Shown here in pieces: positions 1 through 11,420 of a stretch of 64,000 nt of DNA; position 1 is the stretch's first letter; each line of letters opens with the position of its first letter. The notes under the pieces were generated by a model. That model was not told the origin of the DNA, ran no database searches, and was given only the letters and a program-made list of their open reading frames with translations. Location: contig JAEPRB010000029.1 in the NCBI GenBank assembly GCA_016758965.1, positions 222,339-286,338 on the forward strand, given 5' to 3'. Source of the stretch: Circinella minor (lineage: Eukaryota; Mucoromycota; Mucoromycetes; Mucorales; Lichtheimiaceae). The position numbers were made by a program, and so were the translations under genes.

Positions 1-2009
1 AATCTGCAGGATCATACATTTGATCCAAATATAACTTGTCAATGACTCCTTTTGCACCTTCAATTTGTTCTTCAGTAGCTATGTGGCACCCATGCCAAAA
101 TTTAAAAAGATCAGCCTTTTTTTTTTTTTTTTTGCCTTTTAAAAGCAATAGATCAAACTATGATAAACCACTACCCTCTTACTATATATTTACTATTATT
201 TACCATGTTGTATTGTTGTTGGTGGTATTTCACGGATATCATCAGCATAAGGTAATCGGATAAGACAGAAACCAGGTGGTTGGGTTTGAATTCCATTTTC
301 ATTCATTATTTCTCTCTATAATTGAGGGGTTTTTTTTCATTGTCGACGAATTCGGTTTAGTATATAACGCACGTTTTTAACATGTTTGCATGATTTTTTT
401 TTAATGCGAGGTTACTCACCTGAGGTATCATAGCAACAATGAAAGTAGTAGAGTTTGTTCTGGGTGTGAATACACATAATCCAACTCGTTCTTGTTCCAA
501 CATGGTATCTAATAATGCTGCAAACGTACGAGTTGAACCTTCGAATGTCTGAAATCATTATCATTCACAATAAAGCGGGTTAAAAATATATAAATTTTCT
601 CTTAATTATTTATCAATTATATAAATAAATAAAAAACAAAATAAAAGTTACTTACGGATTCATCCGGGTAGATAAAATAAGGATGAAAAATTGACCGATA
701 AGGTCGCATTACATCTTTACTCATAAATCCGAGAAGTTTAAGAGCTAGAGAAACAAATAAATAAAGTTAAGAAAAAAACAGGTGGATTCAACAAAAATAT
801 CATGATTGTGTATATTTACATGGATCCGTAGAACGACGTAATTTTTGACGCTCATCATTATTGAAAACAGATTGACCACCTGCAACTGGCCAGTATGTTT
901 TGATTTCATCAGGCATCAGTGTTTGTTCAGTATCCTATATTAAATATCATTATTATTGATGAATATTAAAATAATAATAAAAAGAGGAAAAAAAAAAAAA
1001 GAAGGCATACTGCGCATTTATAGGTTGTTTTTGTTTCAACTTCTTGTAATTGTTCAGCTGCTGTGTAGACCCACGTATGTTGACCACGTGATTGTTCTAT
1101 AATGATATTATATCTATACAATATAGAAACTCATTAGTTTCACTTTTATTTTCTGTTGTGTGCATCATTGCATAACTATATTGATTATTTACCCGCGAAT
1201 ACCAATTTCAAGTCCTTCTGCTAAACGGAAAGGAATACGGAAAGCTGATCGTTTTTTGGGACGTTTACGTCGAACTCTTTGAAGTAATTCATCCAAATTA
1301 TTTGATGCACCTTTCGGTGCTCGAACTTGTTCCAATTGGGCTTCATCACTCTCTTCTGTTGGTTGGTATCCATTCATAATTTCCTATTATTATTATTATA
1401 TCAAATCACATTAAAATAAATTAGTATAGAGTCCTTCTTTTATTTTTATCAATCCAAAAAAAAAAAAAAAAAAATACTTACATTATAAAAAAGGCTTTCA
1501 TCAAAGAGATTTCCACCTGTATTTAAACCAAATAATTCAATTTCAACACCAATTTCACCCAAATCCTATTTTATAACAAAAAAAAAAAAGTATCAATAAT
1601 CTTTATTCATTTTTATTCAATAAGGTCAATATTAACATACCTTTGCTCGTTGAATAGCAGCATTTCTCAAATTAGTATTCTTTTTATGTGGATTATCTTG
1701 ATCGGTAATTAAAAAGATACGTCGAGTACCCGTTTTTTTCGTTCTTTCTGAAAAGATTTCCATACATGTCCAAAAGACATTACCCAAAGGAAATTCTTCT
1801 GTTGCTACACCAAATTCTGTTGTCAAATCTTTATCACCTTCTAAAAAAATGAACGAGTTATATTAGTAAATAGTATTTTTCATTTTAATTACAAACACGC
1901 TATTTACCTGAACCAAATGCTTCTACTTCTTTAATTTTTTGAGCACTAGGAACGTCCAAATCTTGAAGAATATATACATGTTCATGACCAGGCGCATTAT
2001 TTTGACTTG

Positions 2010-2045
<36 letters not shown>

Positions 2046-2502
2046 TAAATTAAAAGAAGGGATTCCATCGCATTGTACTCTTAAATCTTATCGTGAATGT
2101 ATTATTGACTTTGGGAGGGTGGATACATATATAAAAAAAAACAGGGAAAGTTTTTACTAACTGTGCCAAATAAAATCACACCCACTTCATCGACATCACT
2201 ACTAAAAACTTTATTTAACATGACTGATTTTACACAATCAAAAGCAACTTTAACTGGAATTTTGCCATCTTTTTGAGGTATTTGCATGTCTGAACCACAA
2301 TCAATAAGAAATAATATTCGATCGTGTCCGGTCAATAAGGTCTAATAATAATATTAAAAATTCAATATGTTTTTTTTTTTGTTAAATTAAAAATAAAACT
2401 ACAGACTTTCTTTTTTTTTTCTCAAATGTATTGTATTACTTTATAGTCATCAGTAACGACTGGATCGTCGTCATCAAATTGATTTGAAAAACTATATGAC
2501 AT
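1..2502 (-). CDS. KU70: Ku70 (ATP-dependent DNA helicase II subunit 1), 3' end cut by window edge
   Basis: Ku70 pairs with Ku80 to bind broken DNA ends in non-homologous end joining and at telomeres, in the nucleus. The start is the ATG at 2502, followed by an acidic leader (MSYSFSNQFDDDD). Twelve exons join in frame: 2502-2440, 2341-2162, 2010-1908, 1840-1641, 1565-1482, 1383-1193, 1113-1011, 934-820, 744-656, 548-420, 315-204 and 78-<1. About 480 residues are visible. The N-terminal von Willebrand A-like domain (ILFLIDCGSDM, VGVILFGT, RRIFLITDQDNPH) is followed by the Ku beta-barrel (FRIPFRLAEGLEIGIRG, LKLLGFMSKDVMRPY, VGLCVFTPRTNS, CLIRLPYADDIRE). The protein is usually about 600 aa, so the C-terminal arm and any SAP domain lie left of the window. 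It sits 177 bp downstream of the RFC1 stop, on the same strand. ACGCG elements lie just upstream of the ATG. Confidence 0.93.
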
Positions 2503-2524
2503 TATTTTTCTTTATATATATTAA

Positions 2525-2570
2525 ACGCGAAACAAAAGAAAAAAAAAAAGGAATCTCGGTATTTTCGCGT
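2525..2570 (-). promoter_or_regulatory. Pair of inverted ACGCGAAA (MBF/E2F-like) elements in the Ku70 promoter
   Basis: ACGCGAAA at 2525-2532 and its reverse complement inside TTTTCGCGT at 2562-2570 lie about 23 and 60 bp upstream of the Ku70 ATG. ACGCG(T/A) followed by A/T is the core recognised by MBF- and E2F-type G1/S regulators in fungi and animals. The motif is seen directly; a role in cell-cycle control is inferred. Confidence 0.4.
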
Positions 2571-2678
2571 GCATAAAATAAATGCGCAGTTTTGAATCAA
2601 ATTTTATGAATTAAATGTATTTTGACCATAATAATAATGACTATCATTTATTTAATAAGAGGAAATATAAAGTAGAAT

Positions 2679-5600
2679 CTAATAATCAACATCTTCTTCT
2701 TCTGATACATCAGCTCCAAAACCACGGTCTTCATCTTCAGATTCATCAACTATATCTACTGTTGTAGTTGAACCTTTTCGTTTAACAATATCATCATTTT
2801 CTTTAGGTCGACGTAATATAGGATGTGAAGCTTTGTTATATCTATAATAATTCATTATTAATATTAAGTTAGATATAAATAATAATAGTTATTTAAACCC
2901 TCTTTTTTTTAATCACTATCATTACACAGCCATCATTTAATATAAGGGTTTACTCACTTGCGAGTGAATGCTGATTTTGCTTTTGTTGGAACCTTTGACA
3001 TTGGTTTTTGTTGATTTAAATCTAAATCATTTAATGATTCTAAACTACTGCGATTAAAATAATAGGTATCTAAGATAGCCATGGCATCATCATAACGTTC
3101 CTAAAAAAAAAGACAGGTCAATAAAACATTGGAATTGTTTCTTCTGTTACTCAATTACGATGGTTAATGTGACATACTTCAGCAAGATATTTGAATATCC
3201 GATCATTAAATGCAGGGACATAATGTTGTCGAATTTGATAACGATCAACAGATGTAGTAAATCGCATATTACTTCTCATTTCATTTACTATACGATCAAA
3301 TTTACTAGATTTAGAATTCTGTCCAAGCCATCTAATAAAAAAAAAATTATATAAAAATAAATCTTTTAAACCATTTTCTCCCACAATATAAGTTATAAAA
3401 TATCAAAATATTTAAGGTTACCCTGGGAAACTAAAATTATTAAAACTATTAAACCCTTTTGTTTTTCCATGCATAAATCCTGCTGGTCGTACACAACCTA
3501 ATGCAGATTCAACTGGCATAAGTGAATATTGTTGTGTACTCCTATATAATAATAAAATCAATCCAATTAAATAATCATAAATATTAAAAAAAAAAATAAT
3601 TATAATAAAAGTTACCCATGAATCATTGAATTTACTAAATCACCATCTGCTATAGCTTCAGCTGCTTTAGCAGCCATTTTCATTTCTAATGAAGCAATTT
3701 CAGTAGGATGACCTGTTAAACACATTTTACTTGGTTTATCAGGAATAAATTTTAAATAGTTTTCCTATTTTAGACAAAACATCAAATTCATCCTTAACAT
3801 TAGATTACTTTTCTCTTTAAAAAACAAACAAACAAAAGATAGCTTACAAAAACCATAAGAGGTGTAAGACCATAATCATAGAAATAAATATCTAGTTTTT
3901 GTGCAAGTGTATTATTTTTCCATGATGATAAATCAAAAAGAGCTTCTGGAATATCGAAAAGGTTCATTTGACCATCTTTTTCATTTTTCTTGGCACTATA
4001 TATATATATATATAATTATTCAACTTTAGTTTTCCCAATTAATAACAAAAAGAATAATATTACTTACACAATTTTTGCATCTTCATCCGTCATCTGTTGA
4101 CTTGATAATCGATAAGTTGAAAGAATATTAATGACTTGACGAATATCATTATTTGTAGCATTAACAAGCTCATCTACAGCTGTTGGCTTAATTTTTAATT
4201 TTTCTCTAATAAATTAAAGATATAGAATGGGAGAGAGTTAATTTATTGAATAGAGAGTATCAAATATATATAACATACTTATAACTAATCGACATCATTT
4301 TGGATCGAATTTGGTTGGCAGGTGTTCTATGATTAAAAACAAAGAAGTGTGAATCATTTCGTTCCTGTTAAAAAAAACGATGGATTTTTCTTTTTACCTT
4401 TTGAATCGAGCATCAAAGCATACATTTTTTAATGGTGCTACCTTTTGTGATCGAATATCATTACAAATACAAATAATAGGTACTTTTGTTGTTTTGATAA
4501 GAGAAGCTAATTCAGCTGCACCTCCACGATCACCACCGGACATACCATCTACTTCATCCATTACCAAAACAACTTTTTTACCCTTAGCAATAGTCTAGTT
4601 AAAACAAAAACAATTTATATACCATAATTAGTTCATAGGCTTGCCTATTGTGTTTTTATCTTTTTCCAAGTAGTTTTGAATGCTTTCATACATACTTGAT
4701 TTGGGTTCCCACGTTTATAAAATTCGGTCATTGTCCGATTATCAACCATTTCACCCAATATGTCCTAATCATACATAAGCAAAATAAGAAATTAGGTGAG
4801 TCGATTCATATCATATCTATATAAAAAAGAAAGAGGAAATAATAAAGAATGTAAAGTATGGTTACCTCAAGCGCTTTTTTACTTCTTACATCACTTGCAT
4901 TAAATTCAAGAACTTCGTATCCATTTTCATGAGCAACAACATGAGCAGTTGTGGTTTTACCAATACCAGGAGGACCACTAATCAATACTGCACGAAAATT
5001 GGATGTGGATTCGTTTAATTTTTTGCCATTTCCCTTGGACTTGGTATTGGTGGCAAGGTTCTGATGCCTTTATATATATATATATATATAGATGTAAAAG
5101 TTTTGATCACATGAGCTGATTTCTTTTTTTTTACCAAGTTTACAACAGATTTTTTATTATAAGACTTACCAATCTTTAAGCCATTCATCAATCCGTTTAA
5201 CCATTTCTTTATTACCGATAATCTCATTTATTTTTTTTGGCTTATATTTTTCTGTCCATAACTGTTCCATAGAGTTGCTACAAATATATGTATAGAATTG
5301 TAAGTCGAACTCGATATATACATAGATCCATATATATATAACTTACATTTCTTTATTTACAACAGCAGGAGCAGCAGGAACAGGAGCTTTTCTTTTTCCT
5401 TTTGATGCTGATGTTGAAATTGCTGAAGAGATAGGTTTGGAAGGCATTGCCTTGGCAACCAATTTATAAAATCCATCTTCATTTATCACGATAGTACCAA
5501 GATTCTCAGCTTTCTTTACAATAGAATTATCGGACCCTCTTCCTTGTATCAAGTAAGTTGTTTTAAAATTTAAATCTGTAGTAATTTGACTATTGTACTT

Positions 5601-6791
5601 TAGTTAGTAACTTCCAGATCATTATCTCGTTATATATAATCACGAAATTTACCCTCCATAGCGTTCAACAATACTGTGGGCAGTTTCTTGAGTCATTGTA
5701 TCAAGAATACCGGAAAATGTAAATACGGAACCAATAAAACAACCATCTCTACCAGTGGGTAAAAGCCGACTACCCAAAGCTTGTGGTGTATTATTAGTGA
5801 TTGAAACCTTTTTTGTTAATCTGTTTTTTTTTTTATAAATCAATAATGTTTATGTATTAGTTATCAAAATCAAAAGTTAAATTTTCTCCTCTCAATAAAT
5901 AAAATAAAGTTTACTTTTCTGTTTTTAAACTTGAGGATACGTTGGATGATGATGATGAATTGGTAGATACACTTTTACTGCTACTGCTAGATGATCCACT
6001 ACTTTTTTTATCTGTTTTGAATGCAGACATGATATCTTGAGTAGGTCTCTTCTCTGATAACGAGTTTTCCACCTTACTGGTTTTGTCCACGGAAGGAGCA
6101 TATTTCTTTTGTTCAACTGAAGAGCTACTTTTATTTTCGGTAGCAGAAGACGAGGACGGATATGTTGATGATGTTGGATAACTGGCTATTGTTGATGATA
6201 AAGATGTAGATGGTTGTTGTCGTTGTTGTTCCTGAATGACAGGAGGCTTTTGTTCTTGTGGAATAGGTGATGCAGTTTGATGATCATCGGGATTACTTTT
6301 TCGTTTAATAATATCGGTATCATCTGTATCTTGTAAAATAGATTGTGTCTTTTTCTTCACACTTTTGGATGGTTTAACCATAGCAAAGAAATCCTTTGGA
6401 TCAATCGCTTTGACCTTTTTATTCTTGTCCCTAATATCCATTCATGTATATATATATATATAGTCAATCAATCCAAATTTTCCAATTAATACATTTTTCT
6501 CTCTTTTTTATACCATTTTTTGTCGAGCCTCGTCCTTCTCTCTTTTGTTTTTTGCGTCTTTACCTATCGACATTGTCGCCTTTACGTTTCATGGTTTTGG
6601 AAAGTACCAATGGTTGCTGACTGAATAAATAAGTACAAAATAATTTATTAACTCAAATAAATATAAAAATATTCTACTAGGTTATAAAGTATTTTTTTTA
6701 GCATCTAAAATGCTTCAATATAAATTATACTCGAATTTTCAAAGAAAATAATAAATATGACGCACAAATCATCGTCTTGGTCTAAATCCAT
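2679..6791 (-). CDS. RFC1: Replication factor C large subunit (RFC1), 17 exons, about 882 aa
   Basis: Rfc1 is the large subunit of the clamp loader that places PCNA on primer-template junctions. Exons: 6791-6766, 6620-6564, 6430-5915, 5820-5653, 5589-5347, 5277-5170, 5067-4866, 4764-4696, 4594-4398, 4326-4279, 4205-4068, 3995-3848, 3764-3616, 3541-3422, 3331-3178, 3100-2958 and 2841-2679. They sum to 2649 nt (883 codons), close to the 861 aa of the yeast protein. The order is: a PIP-like IDPKDFF near the N-terminus; a low-complexity linker; a BRCT domain (SRLLPTGRDGCFIGSVFTF to YGGQITTDLNFKTTYLI); an AAA+ ATPase with Walker A (ISGPPGIGKTT) and Walker B (VVLVMDEVDGMSGGDRGG); a helical C-terminal domain; and an acidic tail. 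The first two exons are my inference from matching phases. Otherwise translation could begin at the ATG at 6441, inside exon 3. Confidence 0.92.
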
Positions 6792-6948
6792 GGTGTTGTC
6801 AACAGTTCAATTTCTTGAGTTGTATAAAAGGAAGTGAAATATATACGAGTGAAGAACAATAATAATTATATACCTTTAAAAAAGGATTTTTTTTTAGTTA
6901 TTAAATAAAATAAAATAAAAAGGAGAGACAAAAATAAAAAATAAAGAG

Positions 6949-6969
6949 ACGCGATTTTTTGACACGCGT
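6949..6969 (-). promoter_or_regulatory. ACGCGA and ACGCGT (MCB-like) elements upstream of RFC1
   Basis: ACGCGA at 6949-6954 and the palindrome ACGCGT at 6964-6969 lie about 160-180 bp upstream of the proposed RFC1 ATG. ACGCGT is the MluI cell-cycle box bound by MBF before S-phase genes in yeasts. The sites are seen; regulation by MBF is inferred from the family role of RFC1. Confidence 0.4.
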
Positions 6970-7600
6970 TAACTTTTTGGTGTATTTTTTAGCTAACAAA
7001 AAGAATTATCGGGATTAAATGGAAGGGAAAATTATATTACAAAATGCAACCTAGTAACTATACTTTTTCTAAGGGAATTGCTACGAAACCCCACAGATAA
7101 AAAGCTATCAAACAAGTTATTAAACCATATAAACTATAGTAACAGCAATTGTCAACACAAATAGCTCTTATTTGACCGTTCATATGTAACATTAAAAATA
7201 TATAGCACTTCTTGTTTGTCATTGTCTTCACATGGATTACACAACGAGATATAGTGAGAAAATATAAGAATTCTTGACTGTTATTTATAAAAAGCTGAAC
7301 TGCTAATATAAGCTGCATAAACATTTTCAAGTTATATAATGATGATGGATTGTATAATAGATGTATACCTTTCCTTTATTCAATATGCTTTTTCTTGTAT
7401 ATCAATCTACGAACCGCAACTAGTCGGACAATTTGCCCCAAATGGACACCGGCCATTTAGTACTAGATAAATAAAAAAAAAAAGCTTTGACCTATAATAG
7501 ATGTATATAAATAGCAGGATACGACATGTTAAAATCATTTAGATGACTAGTTACAAGAGGGAGTTATAAATGATTCTATTATAAAAAGTTGATTTCTTGA
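6970..7600. other. Intergenic stretch without a supported gene
   Basis: This is A/T-rich spacer. One 90-codon open frame on the minus strand (7330-7058) starts with a hydrophobic, signal-like stretch and has a second hydrophobic segment. It shows no recognisable motif and no splice or composition support, so I do not call it a gene. Confidence 0.5.
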
Positions 7601-7635
7601 TCATCCAATAGCTGTTCCCTACTGAATATTTCCAC

Positions 7636-9306
7636 TAAGTGCCTTTGAGGTAAATGGTCGATTATAATATCTTTTATATTTGGGATAGCTCTAATACACA
7701 AAAAGCATTGAATTAGTTCTTTCGATTTTCGTCATTGTTTTCGAGGATCACAAATTAATTAACTTACAAAAGAAACTTCTTTAAATCCTTAACATTCGTT
7801 GTTGAGTCGGCAAAATCCAGGGCCACAAGGAAAACATTGCCCCCTTCGGCGATGAATGATACCATATCTATAAAAATAAATTATCAGTACGTATGATATA
7901 AAACAAACCACTAAAACCGGCTTTTTTTTACCTTGGGTTGTGCCATCAACCCCTTCAACTTGCGATATGTCAAAGTACATTTTTAAACCTCTTTCCCGAA
8001 TTCTTTGATCCGCTGAAGAGGATGGAGACATATATGTTTTGTTTACTAGGGATGTCGCTTTAAGTTTCGTCGCCATCCGTTGTAAGAGGCGGACATATGC
8101 CTTTTGATCACAATTGATCGGAGACTTACAGCAATAGCCGATTATGTGGTATGGTGTTCCTGTTTCAATTATTTAATTTAGTTGAAATGTGCATTTTGAT
8201 TCCTTCAGCTACAAAGGCTATCAAACACAGGTTTATGAATATCATTTCTTCAACAAGCAACCATCATATGCATCACTTACCGTGATAATCTTTCTGAAGC
8301 ACATATATATAAATTATGAACTTGTATTTTTTTTTGCATTTGGGTTCTTCATCTCATCCGCGATCCGCTTATTCGATCCGACTATCCACTCTAGAATGTC
8401 AAAATGCAGTGTCGCCGCGCTTGCAACCCCAATTATTACTAAAACAGGATTATTGCACCGTTCGTATATGAGCGTACTGTAATGAACGGCACGTACCAAG
8501 AACTTTTTATCCATTTGATTTTGGACTTCTATAAATACGGGCAAAAATGTACTTAAGGGATCATGTGAAGCATAAAGGATATCGCACTTCGTCTTGTTTA
8601 TTAAATTTCGTTGGTGTTGTCATATAGTAGTCTTCTGCCACTTCCGGTACAAGAGCTTTTATTAATATGTTAATGGGTTCATTGTTGGTTAACACCATTT
8701 TACTGATCAGATCATTTCCTGGTCTATAGTTGTACGTTAGAACGCGATCAGTGATCTACAATTCTATAGTAAATTCCCTTACCATTTTTAATATCAAAAT
8801 AGTCAGACATTATTTTTGCCTAGGGTCTTTATCTGATCCACTATCCTCAGGTGCGGATACATGAGGATGGGAATAGTACCCAATCCATGCTTGATCATTT
8901 TTACGTCACCAAGATGTCATTGCTTAAAGCACTTCTTCCAGCTGATTCTTCTTGATTCGATACTTTTGAACCGTTGTACAAATTTGTGTAGCTCTGTTTT
9001 ATTTCTCTCTTCATTGAGATCAACAGAGTTTGCGAGTTTCCTGTTTTTGTTTTAAAAAATACTAACGGAGGAGCTTCTTCAATGGGCATTGTTTCTATAG
9101 CTTCCCATCCGCATTTGCATGTTATCTGATCCAATCCGTGAAAAACGCTATTTTTAGCTGCACCGTCGTGCAAACCCCAAAAAAAACTTTTGATCAAACA
9201 ATGTGGTGAAGGGCAATATGCCTGCTTGCACTTCACTCATAGTAACTTGTTTTCTGGTATATATGAAATTCATCGGCTCTTCGGCAAGAAAGATCTCAAC
9301 GGCCAT
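7636..9306 (-). pseudogene. Decayed gene of a PD-(D/E)XK nuclease-like (Rpn/transposase-associated) family
   Basis: A long ancestral protein can be followed from about 9306 to the stop near 7636, but only by changing frame several times. The blocks are an N-terminal part (EEPMNFIYTRKQVTMSEVQ), a continuation in another frame (GLHDGAAKNSVFHGLDQI), a third (YYRIVD, then ITDRVLTYNYRPGNDLIS after a shift near 8750), and after another shift near 8590 the nuclease-like core. That core has an Asp in CDILYASHDP and, about 15 residues on, the E-x-Q of PVFIEVQNQMDKKF, which resembles the D...ExQ core of PD-(D/E)XK proteins. The last exons (8166 to 7636) join in frame with good splice sites and end at a clean stop. 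I recognise the style of a family that is multiplied in Mucoromycota; no search was run. The frameshifts make a working product unlikely. Confidence 0.55.
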
Positions 9307-9419
9307 TGATGAGGAAGATATGAATATTATAGAAATATTATAAGAACACTTTTGCCAATACAAAAAAAAAATACCGTTACAGTAAACACCTAGATAACAG
9401 AACACTGGTGGCAAATTGA

Positions 9420-10070
9420 CTCCTGTAAAATCATGTAAAATTGTACAGTATATTGTTACGTTTCATTGGTAGCAAGGCTTTTGGAGTAACGTTAAATGAG
9501 ATAAATAAGGGGGGAAACAAGTAGAATAGCTCTTGAATACGTATCAAGAAAGCAATAAAGATAAAGAAAGATTTGATGTTTGCTATTTATTGAAGAAAGA
9601 GTGTTGATAAAAATAAAAATATTTAAACGTACTAAAATAAAACTCACACAAATGTGTAATTGTTACCGAGAGAGTGAAAACTCATCAAACAATAAAAAAA
9701 TAAAATAAAGTATGAAGAATTTATTGGTGGATTATAACTGTTGTGTAACACTATTCCATAAGTAAGATAATAGTAACAACCATCCGTTTTCAATTTGTTG
9801 ATCAAAATTATAGAATACAATGATATTTATGTGCGTTTTTATTTATTTCTCTGTTGTTACAATCAAAAAAATATATATTTAATGTTCATTAATACAATAG
9901 ATCTCAACAATAATAATCAATAATGAGATAATTTTATTCAATAAAGAATAGTAAAATAGTATGAAAAACAAAAAAGCATATTACGAGATACGTGTTATTG
10001 CAATTTGCCATGCAGTCTACCACACAATATATAAAATAATAATAGTAAAAACATTACTATACCTGGATTG
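9420..10070. other. A/T-rich spacer, nothing recognised
   Basis: Low-complexity A/T-rich DNA between two disrupted genes. No open frame with coding character and no RNA gene was seen. Confidence 0.5.
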
Positions 10071-10073
10071 TGG

Positions 10074-11420
10074 TTATCCACTTTTATCCGTTCTTCTACG
10101 GATGACCGCGCGATTGTTGTTTGTGATGCTCAAAGAGCTCGAGAGCCGCTTGCGAGCAATACTCATGGTTGATGAAGTACTATAAAAAAATTCAATTAGT
10201 ATTTCTAAAAAGCTTATACCATGCTATAGTAGAATATAACCATCAAATATATCAAAATACAAATATATACATACCCATGAGTACTCGCACTTCTATCACT
10301 GTGCACGGAATGCCTAAGATATAAAAAAAAAGTTGGAGAAATATCCTGAGTCATTACACGATTATAAACAGGTTGAAGATATAACAAACATACATTGAAG
10401 CATCCCGTGTCAGTACAGGAGGTTGGACAGCAGGGCCAGAACTAGAAAGATTATTAGAAATTCGAAATTAGCCATATTTTAAATGTTACATTTACAGCTC
10501 GTTGTATACTACATTTATATTATTATATACCTTGTTGCAGGAACCGAGAACTGGCGGATGATCTCCCTAGATTCCTCCGAGGCCACTGTTCCCACACTTT
10601 TCAATAATTAAGTTATAGTTAGTGTTAGAATTATATTCATTTTTTTTTGAAAAAAAGAAAGTTATGAATATGGATATGGATAGATTACCTTTCAGCATCA
10701 TCGGGAGCAGCACCTCCGCTATAGTAAAACAAGTATGAAAATAAGTATTTAATAATTTTAACTATAGCTTATTAAGTTATACATTAAACCATGTTATCTT
10801 AGTATCACTAACCTTTTCTTCTTTGCTGCGTTGCTCCATTTCTGAAGTTAACAAGAATCTGGCCATCCAGTTGTTTTCACACTTTTCGATCGGTATCCAG
10901 GGATCACTCTTAGATACCGATTCGGTGAAGAGCTTCATAATGGAGCTCGTCACCCCGTGGTCTTGGCTGGACCATGGCTGGCCAGCAGTCCCCTTACGAA
11001 CTGCGATGGAATTCATTTGCTTGATGGCAGCTTCAACATGGTTGTCCAATCGAGCCATCTTCAGCATCTTTGTTGAATTGTCCATATTGGACAATGCCAA
11101 TATGGCCGCATCAACATCAGCAATCTTGGCATTGCGAACCTTGCCTTGCGCATTGCGCGGCTGACGAATGAAACCAACAGGAGGTTCATCATCACCGGCC
11201 TCCTCCACATGTTCTTCCAAGGCTTCGCCCACTTGGTCCTTCGACGCCAAAATGAGGACTCGAAGCAATCGAGCTTCGCCAAAATCATGGCTTCAACTGG
11301 GGTGACTGGAATACCCTGATAATGTTGATGATTCATCATTTGGGTATACGATGAACCAGTGCCTTGAGGCAACTGGTTCAAAGATTCCTGTTGGGGGTTT
11401 GCGGTTGTTGTTGTTGTTGA
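10074..11420 (-). pseudogene. Unrecognised multi-exon gene, apparently disrupted
   Basis: Five short 3' exons (about 10719-10691, 10594-10533, 10441-10391, 10320-10270 and 10185-10074) join perfectly in one frame with AG acceptors and GT donors. They give a Ser/Thr/Arg-rich tail ending RTDKSG and a stop at 10074. The large upstream exon (to 10813) reads well in one frame (acidic EEHVEEAGDDEPPVG, then KIADVDAAILALSNMD and KCENNWMARFLL). However, its donor phase does not match the next exon. Its 5' part (NQLPQGTGSSYTQMMNHQ, from about 11420) is in a different frame, the change lying near 11250 beside a repeated ATTTTGGCG. No start codon is evident upstream. The large exon is visibly richer in G+C than the surroundings. 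I do not recognise the family. It may be a pseudogene, a misread gene with an unusual splice, or a sequence containing errors. Confidence 0.45.

Noticed and set aside
7058..7330. 90-codon minus-strand frame with hydrophobic segments
   Set aside because: Could mimic a small membrane protein, but lacks coding composition and any recognisable motif.
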